Below, one piece after another: positions 8,432-16,655 of a stretch of 64,000 nt of DNA (positions are counted from its first letter, which is position 1; every line of letters starts with the position of its first letter). Origin of the DNA: Pseudoprimorskyibacter insulae (lineage in GTDB: Bacteria > Pseudomonadota > Alphaproteobacteria > Rhodobacterales > Rhodobacteraceae); the NCBI RefSeq assembly GCF_900302505.1, contig NZ_OMOJ01000001.1, positions 620,001 to 684,000 of the forward strand, written 5' to 3'. The notes beneath the pieces are model-generated. The model had not been told where the DNA came from. It searched no databases and saw only the letters and a list, made by a program, of their open reading frames with translations. A program made the translations under genes and the position numbers.

Positions 8432-8755
8432 ATGCGATTTACGCCCTTTTTCGCCGCGGCCGCTTTGGCCTTGTCCGCAAACTCTGCCCTTGCTTGGGGC
8501 GACATTTATATGGGCGATGGCACGAACAACCCCAATAGCGGCCAGATTTACGCCTATCCGACCAAAGCCAACTACTGCCCCGCTGGCCTTCAGCCGGTGG
8601 TCGTGGGCGGGGTGATCTGCTGCGGCACACCGACGGCGCCGGGCTATGGCGATCACACGCTCGCGCCCAAGGCCGTGTACAAGAAAAAGACCTATAGCGC
8701 CCCGGCACCGCGCATCTATGCACCGGAAGGTGTCAAAGGCGTTATCTATCGCTAA
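8432..8755 (+). CDS. Small secreted hypothetical protein with CC motif
   Basis: A 107-residue protein from ATG 8432 with a signal peptide (MRFTPFFAAAALALSANSALA). The mature part is Gly/Tyr/Pro-rich and contains NYCPAGL and VGGVICCGTP, giving three cysteines, then a basic tail YKKKTYSAPAPRIY. No enzyme motif is seen. An opening at 8348 would add 28 residues without signal character, so it is not preferred. A GC-rich hairpin follows the stop. Function unknown; probably periplasmic or surface-associated. Confidence 0.65.
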   Translation: MRFTPFFAAAALALSANSALAWGDIYMGDGTNNPNSGQIYAYPTKANYCPAGLQPVVVGGVICCGTPTAPGYGDHTLAPKAVYKKKTYSAPAPRIYAPEGVKGVIYR

Positions 8756-8781
8756 CCTCCTTCGGGCTTGGCAAACGGGGG

Positions 8782-8805
8782 CAGGCCGCGTATACGCGCG
8801 GCCTG
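8782..8805 (+). terminator. Candidate terminator hairpin between the secreted protein gene and suhB
   Basis: A 9-bp perfect stem, CAGGCCGCG (8782-8790) and CGCGGCCTG (8797-8805), with a 6-base loop. The T tract after it is weak (ATCGTATTT), so termination may be partial and read into suhB is possible. Confidence 0.5.
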
Positions 8806-8828
8806 ATCGTATTTAGGAGCCTCGGGTC

Positions 8829-9620
8829 ATGCAGGGCAGCGCAAACCTCAACATCATGATTAAGGCGGCCCGCAAGGCGGGTCGTTCGCTGGTGAAGGAC
8901 TTCCGCGAAGTCGAGAACCTGCAGGTGTCGATGAAAGGTGCGGGCGACTTTGTCAGCCGTGCCGATATCGAGGCCGAACGTATTCTGAAAGAAGAACTGC
9001 TGGGTGCGCGTCCGACCTATGGTTGGCTGGGCGAAGAGGGCGGTTCGCAAGACGGGCAAGACCCGACGCGCCGCTGGATTGTCGATCCGCTGGACGGCAC
9101 GACCAACTTCCTGCACGGGCTGCCGCATTGGGCGATTTCCATCGCGCTGGAACACAAGGGCCAGATCGTGGCGGGCGTCGTGTTCGACCCGGCCAAGGAC
9201 GAGATGTTCTATGCCGAAAAGGGCGCAGGTGCCTGGCTGAACGACTCGCGCCGTATTCGTGTGTCGGGCCGTCACCGCATGATCGAGTCGATCTTTGCCA
9301 CGGGGGTTCCTTTCGCCGCCAAGAAAACCCTGCCTGCCACGATGCGCGACCTTGCGGCCTTGATGCCGGAATGCGCGGGCGTGCGTCGGTTTGGTTCAGC
9401 CGCGCTTGATTTGGCCTATGTCGGTGCTGGCCGCTATGAAGGCTATTGGGAACGTGAGCTGAACATCTGGGATGTGGCCGCGGGCTACATTATCGCGCTG
9501 GAGGCCGGAGCGCTGATCGAGGGCGTTCGCCAAGATCAGGATCCGCTGGAGAGCGGTTCGATCCTTTGCGCGAACAACCAGATTTTCGGCAGCTTCGCCA
9601 AGACCATCCGCAACGCCTGA
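8829..9620 (+). CDS. suhB: Inositol-1-monophosphatase family protein
   Basis: A 263-residue Mg/Li-dependent phosphatase of the IMPase/SuhB family. The metal-binding signatures are intact: GEEG near residue 73, WIVDPLDGTTNFLHG (about residues 82-96) and the C-terminal WDVAAGYIIALEAGA. Such enzymes hydrolyse inositol monophosphate and related sugar phosphates; SuhB is also part of rRNA antitermination complexes in proteobacteria. ATG 8829 follows TTTAGGAGCC. A GC-rich hairpin (9636-9655) lies after the stop in the convergent gap to the next gene. Confidence 0.92.
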   Translation: MQGSANLNIMIKAARKAGRSLVKDFREVENLQVSMKGAGDFVSRADIEAERILKEELLGARPTYGWLGEEGGSQDGQDPTRRWIVDPLDGTTNFLHGLPHWAISIALEHKGQIVAGVVFDPAKDEMFYAEKGAGAWLNDSRRIRVSGRHRMIESIFATGVPFAAKKTLPATMRDLAALMPECAGVRRFGSAALDLAYVGAGRYEGYWERELNIWDVAAGYIIALEAGALIEGVRQDQDPLESGSILCANNQIFGSFAKTIRNA

Positions 9621-9688
9621 TTGGGGCTTTGCCCCGGCCGCGCTGATGCGCGGCCTCCCCAGGATATTTTAGGTCAGAAAATACCAGA

Positions 9689-10060
9689 TTAGGGCGTTTG
9701 GTCTGACGGATGGTTCACGCCATCGACCCAGCCAATATCGTAGTCGCGCGGGTTGATGCCCTCGAGCGCGCCAAGGTTCACGCCATATTCCAGCGGGTTC
9801 GATCGCCGTTGATGGTGCGTGTAGATCCCGCAGGTTTTGCAGAAATAATGCCGCGCCGTGTTGGTGCCGAATTGGTAGAGCGTCAGATTCTCGGCCCCTT
9901 TGGTGACGGCAAGCCCCGCCAAGGGAACGCTGACGGCTGCCGCGCCGCGACGGCGACAGAACGAACAATCGCAGCGGCGCATGGTTGTCAGATCGGCGGG
10001 CGGCATGAGCAGCGTCAGCTCAACGGTGCCGCAGTGGCAAGTCAGGTGGCGTGTGGTCAT
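9689..10060 (-). CDS. GFA/CENP-V-fold zinc protein
   Basis: A 123-residue protein starting at ATG 10060. Zinc-ligand cysteines of the GFA family are visible: CHCGTVEL near the start, RRCDCSFC near residue 30, and CKTCGIYTHH near residue 72, with the typical end YGVNLGALEGI. The founding members spontaneously or enzymatically join formaldehyde and glutathione, but most members have unknown substrates. The start overlaps the rhomboid stop by 4 bases (ATGA), so the two are likely co-translated. A longer opening upstream runs inside the rhomboid gene and is not real. Confidence 0.85.
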   Translation of the reverse strand: MTTRHLTCHCGTVELTLLMPPADLTTMRRCDCSFCRRRGAAAVSVPLAGLAVTKGAENLTLYQFGTNTARHYFCKTCGIYTHHQRRSNPLEYGVNLGALEGINPRDYDIGWVDGVNHPSDQTP

Positions 10061-10803
10061 TTGCGGCGTGTCACTTTCGGAATAGAGGTTTTGGCCATCG
10101 GGTATTTGGCTTCGGGGTGGGGCGGATGACCTTCGGTGCGAGTCCAGTATTGGGTGGCGCCGCGTTTGATCCAGACCGGGACCATGATGATCAGCCCCGC
10201 GAGAAACCCGCCCGCGTGGGCCCAATAGGCCACGCCGCCATCCAGCGACGAAGATCCGACGCTGTTGATCAGCTGCATTCCAAACCAGACCATCAGGACG
10301 ATCCAAGCCGGAATCGGGAAGATGCGGAAGAAGATCACAAAGATGATCAAGACATCGACCTTGGCCTTTGGGAACATCAGAAGGTAGGCCCCCATCAGTC
10401 CGGCAATGGCGCCCGATGCACCAACCGTTGGCACGGGCGACATGGGGCCAGATGCATATTGGGCGAGCGCGGCGGCGATGCCGGACGCGATGTAAAAGGC
10501 GGCAAAGGGCAGGTGGCCAAGCTCATCTTCGATATTGTCGCCGAAGATGAACAGGAACAGCATATTGCCCGCCAGGTGCATCCATCCGCCATGTAGGAAC
10601 ATCGAGGTGATCAGCCCCGCCGGGTTTTCCCCCGCCGAGAACCGCGCCGGGACAAAACCCCAATCATAGTAAAACTGACTGAGGGCGCGGGCGTTGTCGT
10701 AAAGCGGCAAGGCCCACAAGAAGATCGCGATGTTCGCCGCGATCAGCAGGTAGGTAACATAGGGCGTGCGCCCCGAGGGATTGTGATCACGTATTGGAAA
10801 CAT
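10057..10803 (-). CDS. Rhomboid-family intramembrane serine protease
   Basis: A 248-residue protein with about six membrane helices. The catalytic serine sits in GASGAIAGLMGAY and the partner histidine in AYWAHAGGFLAG; the amphipathic HGGWMHLAGNMLFLFIFGDN block with its conserved His/Asn residues is also present. It is therefore expected to be an active inner-membrane protease cutting transmembrane substrates. A basic cytoplasmic tail follows the last helix. The start is about 95 bases from tRNA-Leu on the other strand. Confidence 0.9.
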   Translation of the reverse strand: MFPIRDHNPSGRTPYVTYLLIAANIAIFLWALPLYDNARALSQFYYDWGFVPARFSAGENPAGLITSMFLHGGWMHLAGNMLFLFIFGDNIEDELGHLPFAAFYIASGIAAALAQYASGPMSPVPTVGASGAIAGLMGAYLLMFPKAKVDVLIIFVIFFRIFPIPAWIVLMVWFGMQLINSVGSSSLDGGVAYWAHAGGFLAGLIIMVPVWIKRGATQYWTRTEGHPPHPEAKYPMAKTSIPKVTRRK

Positions 10804-10898
10804 GCGCTCACCTTGGACGAAACAGGGACGCGGTCAAGCAAAAGCGAAGTGGTATCCCACTTTACACCTGTGTCCCATTGGGTATGGTCGCGGCGCTG

Positions 10899-10983
10899 GC
10901 CCGCGTGGTGGAACGGTAGACACAGGAGACTTAAAATCTCTAGGCCCTAGGCCGTGCCGGTTCGAATCCGGCCGCGGGCACCA
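10899..10983 (+). tRNA. tRNA-Leu (TAA anticodon)
   Basis: An 85-nt class II tRNA. The acceptor stem GCCCGCG pairs with CGCGGGC, the D arm contains GGTGGAACGGTAGAC, the anticodon loop is CTTAAAA with TAA, a variable arm follows, and the T arm is GGTTCGAATCC. Discriminator A and an encoded CCA complete it. Confidence 0.95.
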
Positions 10984-11107
10984 GCAAAGCAGAGGGCCTT
11001 CGCCATCAGCTTGACAGAGCGGCGTTTTTTGGGCCTTTGTTCGCGGCATGGGCGTTTGCTCATGTTGGCGGTTTTGGACCGCAGGGATGATTATGGGAGG
11101 CGCCCGC

Positions 11108-12559
11108 ATGAGTTTTCTAGGGATTGATCTTGGCACGTCTGGTCTTCGGGCCTTGTTGATGGATGCAGACGGCGCACCGATTGGCGCGGTCGAGAGGCAT
11201 TATAGTGTGTCCAACCCCAAGGGCGGTTGGTCTGAACAGAACCCGGCGGATTGGGTCGCGGCGCTGGATGGCGCGGTCGACGAGCTGCGCAAGACATGCC
11301 CGGCCTTTGCGAACCTGCGTGGAATCGGCGTGGCCGGTCACATGCATGGCGCGACCTTGCTGGATGAGACAGGGGCGGTGCTGCGCCCGTGCATTTTGTG
11401 GAACGACACCCGCGCGCATGTCGAGGCGGCGGCGCTGGATCATACAGATCAGGTGCGCGAGCTGAGCGGGAACATCGTCTTTCCCGGCTTTACCGCGCCG
11501 AAACTGGATTGGGTGCGCAAGCATGAGCCCGAGATCTATGCCCGCGTGGCCAAGGTGCTGCTGCCGGCGGCTTACCTGAACTATTACCTGACCGGTGACT
11601 ATGTGTCCGACATGTCGGATGCGGCGGGCACATCTTGGCTGGACGTTGGCGCGCGCGATTGGTCGCCGACGCTTTTGGCGGCGGGCCATATGCGGGCCGA
11701 TCAGATGCCGCGCGTGGTCGAAGGCAGCGACAAGGCCGGAACCTTGCGCGGCGATCTGGCTGCCAAGTGGGGCGTTGGTGCAGATGTCGCCGTTGCGGGC
11801 GGCGCGGGTGACAACGCGGCGGCCGCGTGTGGGATCGGTGCGTTGCAAGAAGGGCAGGGGTTTGTCTCGCTCGGCACTTCGGGTGTGATGCTGGCCGCCC
11901 GCGATGGCTATGCACCTGCGCCGGAAACGGCAGTGCATACTTTCTGTCATGCGGTGCCGGGGCGTTGGTATCAGATGGGTGTCATGCTGTCGGCGACCGA
12001 TAGCCTGAACTGGTTGTCGCGCATCACCGGCCAGAAACCGGCTGAGTTGACAGGTGCGCTTGGCGCCACCTTGCGCGATCCGGGTCGGGTGCGGTTCTTG
12101 CCGTATCTGTCGGGTGAACGCACGCCGCACAATGACGCGATGATCCGCGGGAGCTTTACCGGCCTTGGGTCGGACACGGGCCGCGATGAGCTGACGGCGG
12201 CGGTTCTGGAAGGCGTGGCCTTTGGTCTGCGCGACAGTTTCGATGCGCTGTCCGCGACTGGTGCGCAGATTGATAGCCTGATGGCCATCGGCGGCGGCGC
12301 GGCATCGCGCTACTGGTTGCGTTTGATCGCGACCATTCTAGGCGTGCCGCTGACTTTGCCGGGCGGTGGTGAGTTTGGCGCGGCGCTGGGTGCTGCGCGT
12401 CTTGGGTTGACGGCGGCCACCGGCGTTGCCCCGGATGAAGTGATGCACGCCCCTTCCGTCAAGGAAACGATTGAGCCGGATGCCGCCGCGCAGGCCCAAT
12501 GGGCCGAAGCGCACGCGGCCTTCCGCGCGGCCTATCCGGCGATCCGATCGGTTCAGTGA
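11108..12559 (+). CDS. xylB: Xylulokinase
   Basis: A 483-residue FGGY-family sugar kinase phosphorylating D-xylulose to xylulose 5-phosphate. The N-terminal ATPase phosphate loop is FLGIDLGTSGLRALLMDADG. The substrate-binding GVAGHMHGATLLD and CILWNDTRA, the second phosphate loop SLGTSGVM, and the adenosine motif MAIGGGAASRYW are all present, and the length is normal. ATG 11108 precedes the conserved start; the longer opening at 11048 overlaps the space after tRNA-Leu and is unlikely. No other xylose genes are adjacent. It converges with znuA, their 3' ends overlapping by 7 bases. Confidence 0.93.
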   Translation: MSFLGIDLGTSGLRALLMDADGAPIGAVERHYSVSNPKGGWSEQNPADWVAALDGAVDELRKTCPAFANLRGIGVAGHMHGATLLDETGAVLRPCILWNDTRAHVEAAALDHTDQVRELSGNIVFPGFTAPKLDWVRKHEPEIYARVAKVLLPAAYLNYYLTGDYVSDMSDAAGTSWLDVGARDWSPTLLAAGHMRADQMPRVVEGSDKAGTLRGDLAAKWGVGADVAVAGGAGDNAAAACGIGALQEGQGFVSLGTSGVMLAARDGYAPAPETAVHTFCHAVPGRWYQMGVMLSATDSLNWLSRITGQKPAELTGALGATLRDPGRVRFLPYLSGERTPHNDAMIRGSFTGLGSDTGRDELTAAVLEGVAFGLRDSFDALSATGAQIDSLMAIGGGAASRYWLRLIATILGVPLTLPGGGEFGAALGAARLGLTAATGVAPDEVMHAPSVKETIEPDAAAQAQWAEAHAAFRAAYPAIRSVQ

Positions 12560-13458
12560 TCGCTTGTACAATCCAGAATGCTGTCGGCCATGGCCGACAG
12601 CGTCTCGACGTACAGTGTAAGTCCCGGTTCGAACCCGCCGCCAAGCGGGTCAATCGTCACCAACGGCACCGCATCCCCGTAAATCGACTGCGCCAGCTTG
12701 GCCGATTGCTGCGGTTCGATCAGCACACAATCCACGTTGTCCGCCGCGTTTTGCAGGTCGGATAGGCGTTTGGGGCCGGGGGCCTGCGCATCGCTGGCGG
12801 CAATCGCACCGACAGAATGCAGGTCAAACCGCTGTTCGAAATACTGGTACGCATCGTGCAGCGGCAGGATCGCTGCATTTTGCGCCGGTTCCAGCCTTGC
12901 GTACAGTGTAAGTTCCAGCGATTGCAGCGCTGCCCGCGCGGTTTCGGCATTGCTGGCGTAGCGGGCGGCATTGTCTGGGTCGAGCGCCGAGAGCTGCGCC
13001 GCAATCGCGGATAGCCAGACCTGCGCGTTTTGCGGATCAAGCCATGCATGGGGGTCGACACCTTCTTCGCCATGGTCGTGGTCGTGTTCTTTGTGATCAC
13101 GTTCGTCAAACACGGCCTCTTCGCGCAAGTCATGATGCACGGTGCCGTCCACATCCAGCAGTTCCAGATGTTCGGCATTCGGGGCCAATGCCTCGGCGGC
13201 TTCTTCCAGCCACGGGGTCAGATCATGCGCGACCATGACAATCAGATCGGCCGATGACACCAACCGCGCCTGCGACGGGCGAAGCGCGAACCCATGCGGC
13301 GATGCCGCTCCACTGACCAACAGGTCGGGCGTTCCGACCCCGTCCATCACCTGCGCGACAAGCGAATGGATGGGGGCGATGTCGGTCACCACCTTCGGCG
13401 TGGCGTGCGCGGCCAGAGGCAGGGCAAGGGCGAGGGCGGTGAGAGAGGTCAGGCGCAT
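12553..13458 (-). CDS. znuA: Zinc ABC transporter substrate-binding protein
   Basis: A 301-residue periplasmic protein with a signal peptide ending AAHA. ZnuA hallmarks are present: IAPIHSLVAQVMDG, a histidine ligand in ASPHGFALRPSQ, a His/Asp/Glu-rich charged loop (HKEHDHDHGEEG, about residues 122-133), the second ligand block VDPHAWLDP and the third in PLHDAYQYFEQRF. It captures zinc for the ZnuBC transporter. The gene is divergent from zur-znuC-znuB, with 80 bp and a palindromic Zur-type operator between, so both arms should be repressed when zinc is ample. Confidence 0.93.
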   Translation of the reverse strand: MRLTSLTALALALPLAAHATPKVVTDIAPIHSLVAQVMDGVGTPDLLVSGAASPHGFALRPSQARLVSSADLIVMVAHDLTPWLEEAAEALAPNAEHLELLDVDGTVHHDLREEAVFDERDHKEHDHDHGEEGVDPHAWLDPQNAQVWLSAIAAQLSALDPDNAARYASNAETARAALQSLELTLYARLEPAQNAAILPLHDAYQYFEQRFDLHSVGAIAASDAQAPGPKRLSDLQNAADNVDCVLIEPQQSAKLAQSIYGDAVPLVTIDPLGGGFEPGLTLYVETLSAMADSILDCTSDH

Positions 13459-13486
13459 GTCAGATCCATTCTTAAAATCGAGCGCT

Positions 13487-13513
13487 TGTTATCTGTGATA
13501 TTATAACATATCA
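13487..13513. promoter_or_regulatory. Zur-type operator between znuA and zur-znuCB
   Basis: Two overlapping palindromes sit in the divergent gap: TGTTAT-N10-ATAACA (13487-13508) and TGATAT-N6-ATATCA (13496-13513), with AT-rich centres. Position between znuA and zur, symmetry and composition fit a Fur-family Zur box. Which of the two spacings is the true site is inference. Confidence 0.7.
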
Positions 13514-13538
13514 AGTCGAAAAGTCAGCCGGAGGCCCC

Positions 13539-14015
13539 ATGGCCCATCAGTTCCACGATCACAACCACGACAAATGCATTAGCGGTGCGGTCGCCATGGC
13601 CAATGCCTATTGTGCGCTACACCGGTTGCAATTGACCCCGGTCCGGCGTCGGGTTCTGGAAATCCTGTTGCAGCAGCATCGCGCGATGGGGGCCTATGAC
13701 GTTCTGGAGATCCTGCGCGAAGAAAAGCTCGGCTCGCAGCCACCGGTGGCCTATCGCGCGTTGGAGTTTCTGGTCACCCACGGGTTTGCGCATCGGATTG
13801 AACGGCTGAATGCCTTTGTCGCCTGTTCCCATCCGGGCCGCGCCCATTCGCCCGCGTTCCTGATCTGCAACACCTGCAAGACCGTGGCCGAAACCGAAGC
13901 CGATCTGCGCGACAGCGGCATTGACGAGGCGGCGCGAAAGGCGCAGTTCACCATCGAGCGCGCGGTGGTCGAGGTCGAGGGCCTGTGCCCGCGCTGTACG
14001 GAGACCCCTGAATGA
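13539..14015 (+). CDS. zur: Zinc uptake regulator, Fur family
   Basis: A 158-residue Fur-family repressor. It has a His-rich N-terminus (HQFHDHNHDKC), the winged helix LTPVRRRVLEILLQQH ... PVAYRALEFLVTHGFAHRIE, and C-terminal metal sites: HPGRAHSPAFLICNTC and LCPRC form the structural Cys4-type zinc site. Neighbouring znuA, znuC and znuB make Zur the clear choice over Fur, Mur or PerR. The stop overlaps the znuC ATG by 4 bases. It likely represses itself and both znu arms through the upstream palindromes. Confidence 0.93.
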   Translation: MAHQFHDHNHDKCISGAVAMANAYCALHRLQLTPVRRRVLEILLQQHRAMGAYDVLEILREEKLGSQPPVAYRALEFLVTHGFAHRIERLNAFVACSHPGRAHSPAFLICNTCKTVAETEADLRDSGIDEAARKAQFTIERAVVEVEGLCPRCTETPE

Positions 14016-14761
14016 GTTTGATCGACGCCACCGGACTGACTGTCCGGCATGGGGACCACACGGTTTTGCAATCTGTGGACTTCAGCATCGACGCCGGAGA
14101 GATCGTGACCATCGTCGGGCCGAACGGGTCGGGCAAGTCCACCTTGGTCCGCGCCTTGGTAGGGGCCGCGCCGTTGCAAGCGGGGCAGATCCGGCGCAGC
14201 CCGGACCTGCGCATCGGCTATGTTCCGCAAAAGCTGCATATCGAGCCGACACTGCCCATGCCGGTGCTGCGCTTTCTGTCTTTGCCGCAGCGCGTGCCGC
14301 ATGACCTGGCGATGGAGGCTTTGGCCCGCACTGGTGTGGCCGATCTGGCGGCACGTCCCATGTCGGGCCTGTCGGGCGGGCAATTCCAACGCGTTCTTCT
14401 GGCGCGGGCTTTGCTGACGCGGCCAAACCTTCTGGTGCTGGATGAAGCGACGCAGGGTCTCGACCAGCCGGGGTCTGCCGCCTTCTACCGCTTGATCGAA
14501 GAGCTGCGTGAAACCATGGGCTGCGCGGTATTGATGGTCAGTCACGAATTGCACGTGGTCATGAGCGCGTCGGATCGGGTCGTTTGCCTGAACGGTCATG
14601 TCTGTTGTCACGGCACGCCCGACATCGTGGCCTCGGCCCCGGAGTACCGGGCGCTGTTCGGCACCGGCACCAAGGGGGCCTTGGCGCTTTATCGTCATGA
14701 CCACGATCACCACCATGACCATGACCACGACCACGACCATTCGCACGGGGCAGAGCATTGA
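14012..14761 (+). CDS. znuC: Zinc ABC transporter ATP-binding protein
   Basis: A 249-residue ABC ATPase. Walker A GPNGSGKST, the signature LSGGQFQRVLLARAL, Walker B LLVLDEATQGLD and the switch histidine SHELH are intact. The protein ends in an unusual His/Asp tail of about 20 residues (from 14697 onward) made mostly of alternating His and Asp, which could bind zinc on the cytoplasmic side and sense or buffer it. Translational coupling to zur upstream and znuB downstream (4-base overlaps) marks a single operon. Confidence 0.94.
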   Translation: MSLIDATGLTVRHGDHTVLQSVDFSIDAGEIVTIVGPNGSGKSTLVRALVGAAPLQAGQIRRSPDLRIGYVPQKLHIEPTLPMPVLRFLSLPQRVPHDLAMEALARTGVADLAARPMSGLSGGQFQRVLLARALLTRPNLLVLDEATQGLDQPGSAAFYRLIEELRETMGCAVLMVSHELHVVMSASDRVVCLNGHVCCHGTPDIVASAPEYRALFGTGTKGALALYRHDHDHHHDHDHDHDHSHGAEH

Positions 14762-15546
14762 TCGACGATTTCATTCTTCGCGCGGCCTTGGCCGGGGTGG
14801 GGGTTGCGCTGGCCGCAGCACCGCTTGGTTGTTTCGTGGTCTGGCGGCGGATGGTCTATTTCGGTGACGCGACCGCCCATGCGTCGGTCTTGGGTGTGGC
14901 GCTGGCCTTGGCCTTGGATCTGCCGGTCTTCACCGGGGCGATGGCGATTGCGCTGATGATGGCCATGACGGTCTATTGGCTGAGCGAGCGCGGCCATGCG
15001 ATGGACACGCTATTGGGCGTTCTGGCGCATTCGGCCTTGGCGGTTGGATTGGTCGCGGTGTCCTTTGTGCAGGGCGTGCGGCTGGATCTGATGGCCTATC
15101 TGTTTGGCGACATTCTTGCCGTGACCCCGGCGGACCTGACTACGATCTGGATTGGCGCGGCTTTGGTCGCGGGACTGATCGCGTGGCGCTGGTCGCCGTG
15201 GCTGACCGCAACGCTTAGCCCTGATCTGGCGCAGGCCAGCGGCATCGACCCGCGCCGCGAAGGTCTGATCCTGACACTTGCGCTGGCGGTTGTTGTTGCG
15301 GTGGCCATTAAGGTGGTCGGGGTCTTGCTGATCGCTGCGCTGCTGTTGGTGCCTGCCGCCGCCGCGCGGCCCTTGGCCCGCACGCCCGAAGCAATGGTTG
15401 CTTGGGCCGCAGGGATTGGCGTTGTGTCGGCATTGTCTGGCCTTTGGGGCGCGTTTCAGTTTGACACGCCTACCGGCCCGACCATAGTCACCGCCGCCGC
15501 GCTGATCTTCCTAGGCACAACTTTGGTCGCATCGCTGCGCCGCTGA
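14758..15546 (+). CDS. znuB: Zinc ABC transporter permease
   Basis: A 262-residue ABC-3 family permease with about eight hydrophobic helices. It begins at TTG 14758, sharing TTGA with the znuC stop. Conserved features include CFVVWRRMVYFGDATAHASVL near residue 25 and the late helix VVGVLLIAALLLVPAAAARPL. It forms the membrane channel of ZnuABC in the inner membrane. No operon gene follows; about 60 bp separate it from the next gene. Confidence 0.93.
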   Translation: MIDDFILRAALAGVGVALAAAPLGCFVVWRRMVYFGDATAHASVLGVALALALDLPVFTGAMAIALMMAMTVYWLSERGHAMDTLLGVLAHSALAVGLVAVSFVQGVRLDLMAYLFGDILAVTPADLTTIWIGAALVAGLIAWRWSPWLTATLSPDLAQASGIDPRREGLILTLALAVVVAVAIKVVGVLLIAALLLVPAAAARPLARTPEAMVAWAAGIGVVSALSGLWGAFQFDTPTGPTIVTAAALIFLGTTLVASLRR

Positions 15547-15605
15547 GGTCTTGTCCTCAGGGACGGCGGCGTTAGGATCGCGACAATTCCAACAGGAGAG
15601 ACGCA

Positions 15606-16646
15606 ATGAAGATGAACCCCCTTGGCCAATCCGGGCTGATGGTCAGCGAACTTTGCCTTGGCACGATGACCTACGGCAACCAGACCGCGCTAGAGGATGC
15701 CCATGAACAGATCGAACTGGCCTTTGATGCCGGGATCAACTTTATGGACACCGCCGAGATGTACCCGGTCAATCCGGTGCGGGCCGAAACCGTCGGCCTG
15801 ACCGAAGAAGTGATCGGCAAATGGTTTGCCAAAACGGGCCGCCGCAAGGATTGGATTTTGGCCACCAAACACAGCGGCGCCGGATCGTTGGCCCGCGACG
15901 GCGAGCCGATCTCGGGCGAGACGATTGGCCGGACGATCGAAGCCTCGCTGCGCCGTCTTCAGACAGATCACATCGACTTGTATCAGTTCCACTGGCCCAA
16001 CCGTGGCAGCTATGCCTTCCGCAAAAACTGGGCCTATAACCCGTCTTCGCAGGACCGCCAGCGCACCATGGATCACATGGCCGACTGCCTGAAGGCGCTG
16101 CAAGAACAAGTGGACAAAGGCAACATCGGGCATTTCGGTCTGTCGAATGAATCCGCTTGGGGCACGACCATGTGGTTGCGTGTGGCCGAACAGATGGGCG
16201 GGCCGCGCGTGCAATCGGTGCAGAACGAATATTCGCTGATGTGCCGTCTGGCCGATATCGATCTGGCCGAGGTTCTGTGCAATGAAAATGTGGGCCTGCT
16301 GCCCTATTCTCCGCTTGCGGCGGGGCTGCTGACCGGAAAATACCAGAACGGCCAAGTGCCCGAAGGGTCGCGCATGGCCGGGACTGGGGATCTGGGTGGT
16401 CGCCGCACCGACCGCGCCTTTGAAACCGTTGCCGCCTATCAGGCCGTGGCCGATAAGTTCGGCCTTGATCTGGTGCAGATGTCGATTGCCTTCTCGGTGC
16501 AGCGTCCGTTCGTGGCCTCGTCGATCTTTGGCGCGACCACGACCCCGCAACTGAAGCGCATCTTGGACGGGGCGGGCATGCGCCTGTCGGATGAGGTGAT
16601 GGACGCCTTGAACGAGGTGCACAAAGCGCACCCGATGCCGTACTGA
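15606..16646 (+). CDS. Aldo/keto reductase (Tas-like)
   Basis: A 346-residue NADP-dependent TIM-barrel oxidoreductase. The catalytic set is visible: DTAEMYP (Asp, Tyr), LATKHSG (Lys) and YQFHWPN (His). NADPH-binding features appear near the C-terminus (SIFGATTTPQLKRIL). The insert NPVRAETVGLTEEVIGKW after the tyrosine is typical of the Tas/YgdS subgroup. An ACAGGAGAGACGCA leader gives a good ribosome site for ATG 15606. The physiological substrate cannot be told from sequence. Confidence 0.9.
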   Translation: MKMNPLGQSGLMVSELCLGTMTYGNQTALEDAHEQIELAFDAGINFMDTAEMYPVNPVRAETVGLTEEVIGKWFAKTGRRKDWILATKHSGAGSLARDGEPISGETIGRTIEASLRRLQTDHIDLYQFHWPNRGSYAFRKNWAYNPSSQDRQRTMDHMADCLKALQEQVDKGNIGHFGLSNESAWGTTMWLRVAEQMGGPRVQSVQNEYSLMCRLADIDLAEVLCNENVGLLPYSPLAAGLLTGKYQNGQVPEGSRMAGTGDLGGRRTDRAFETVAAYQAVADKFGLDLVQMSIAFSVQRPFVASSIFGATTTPQLKRILDGAGMRLSDEVMDALNEVHKAHPMPY

Positions 16647-16655
16647 TCGCGCATT

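Noticed and set aside
9636-9655. Terminator between suhB and the GFA gene
   Set aside because: GGCCGCG/CGCGGCC stem is present but no T tract follows on either strand close to it, so it is not listed as a terminator.
14697-14758. GACCAC/CATGAC short tandem repeat, possible regulatory repeat
   Set aside because: It is the in-frame His/Asp tail of ZnuC, so codon use explains the repeat.
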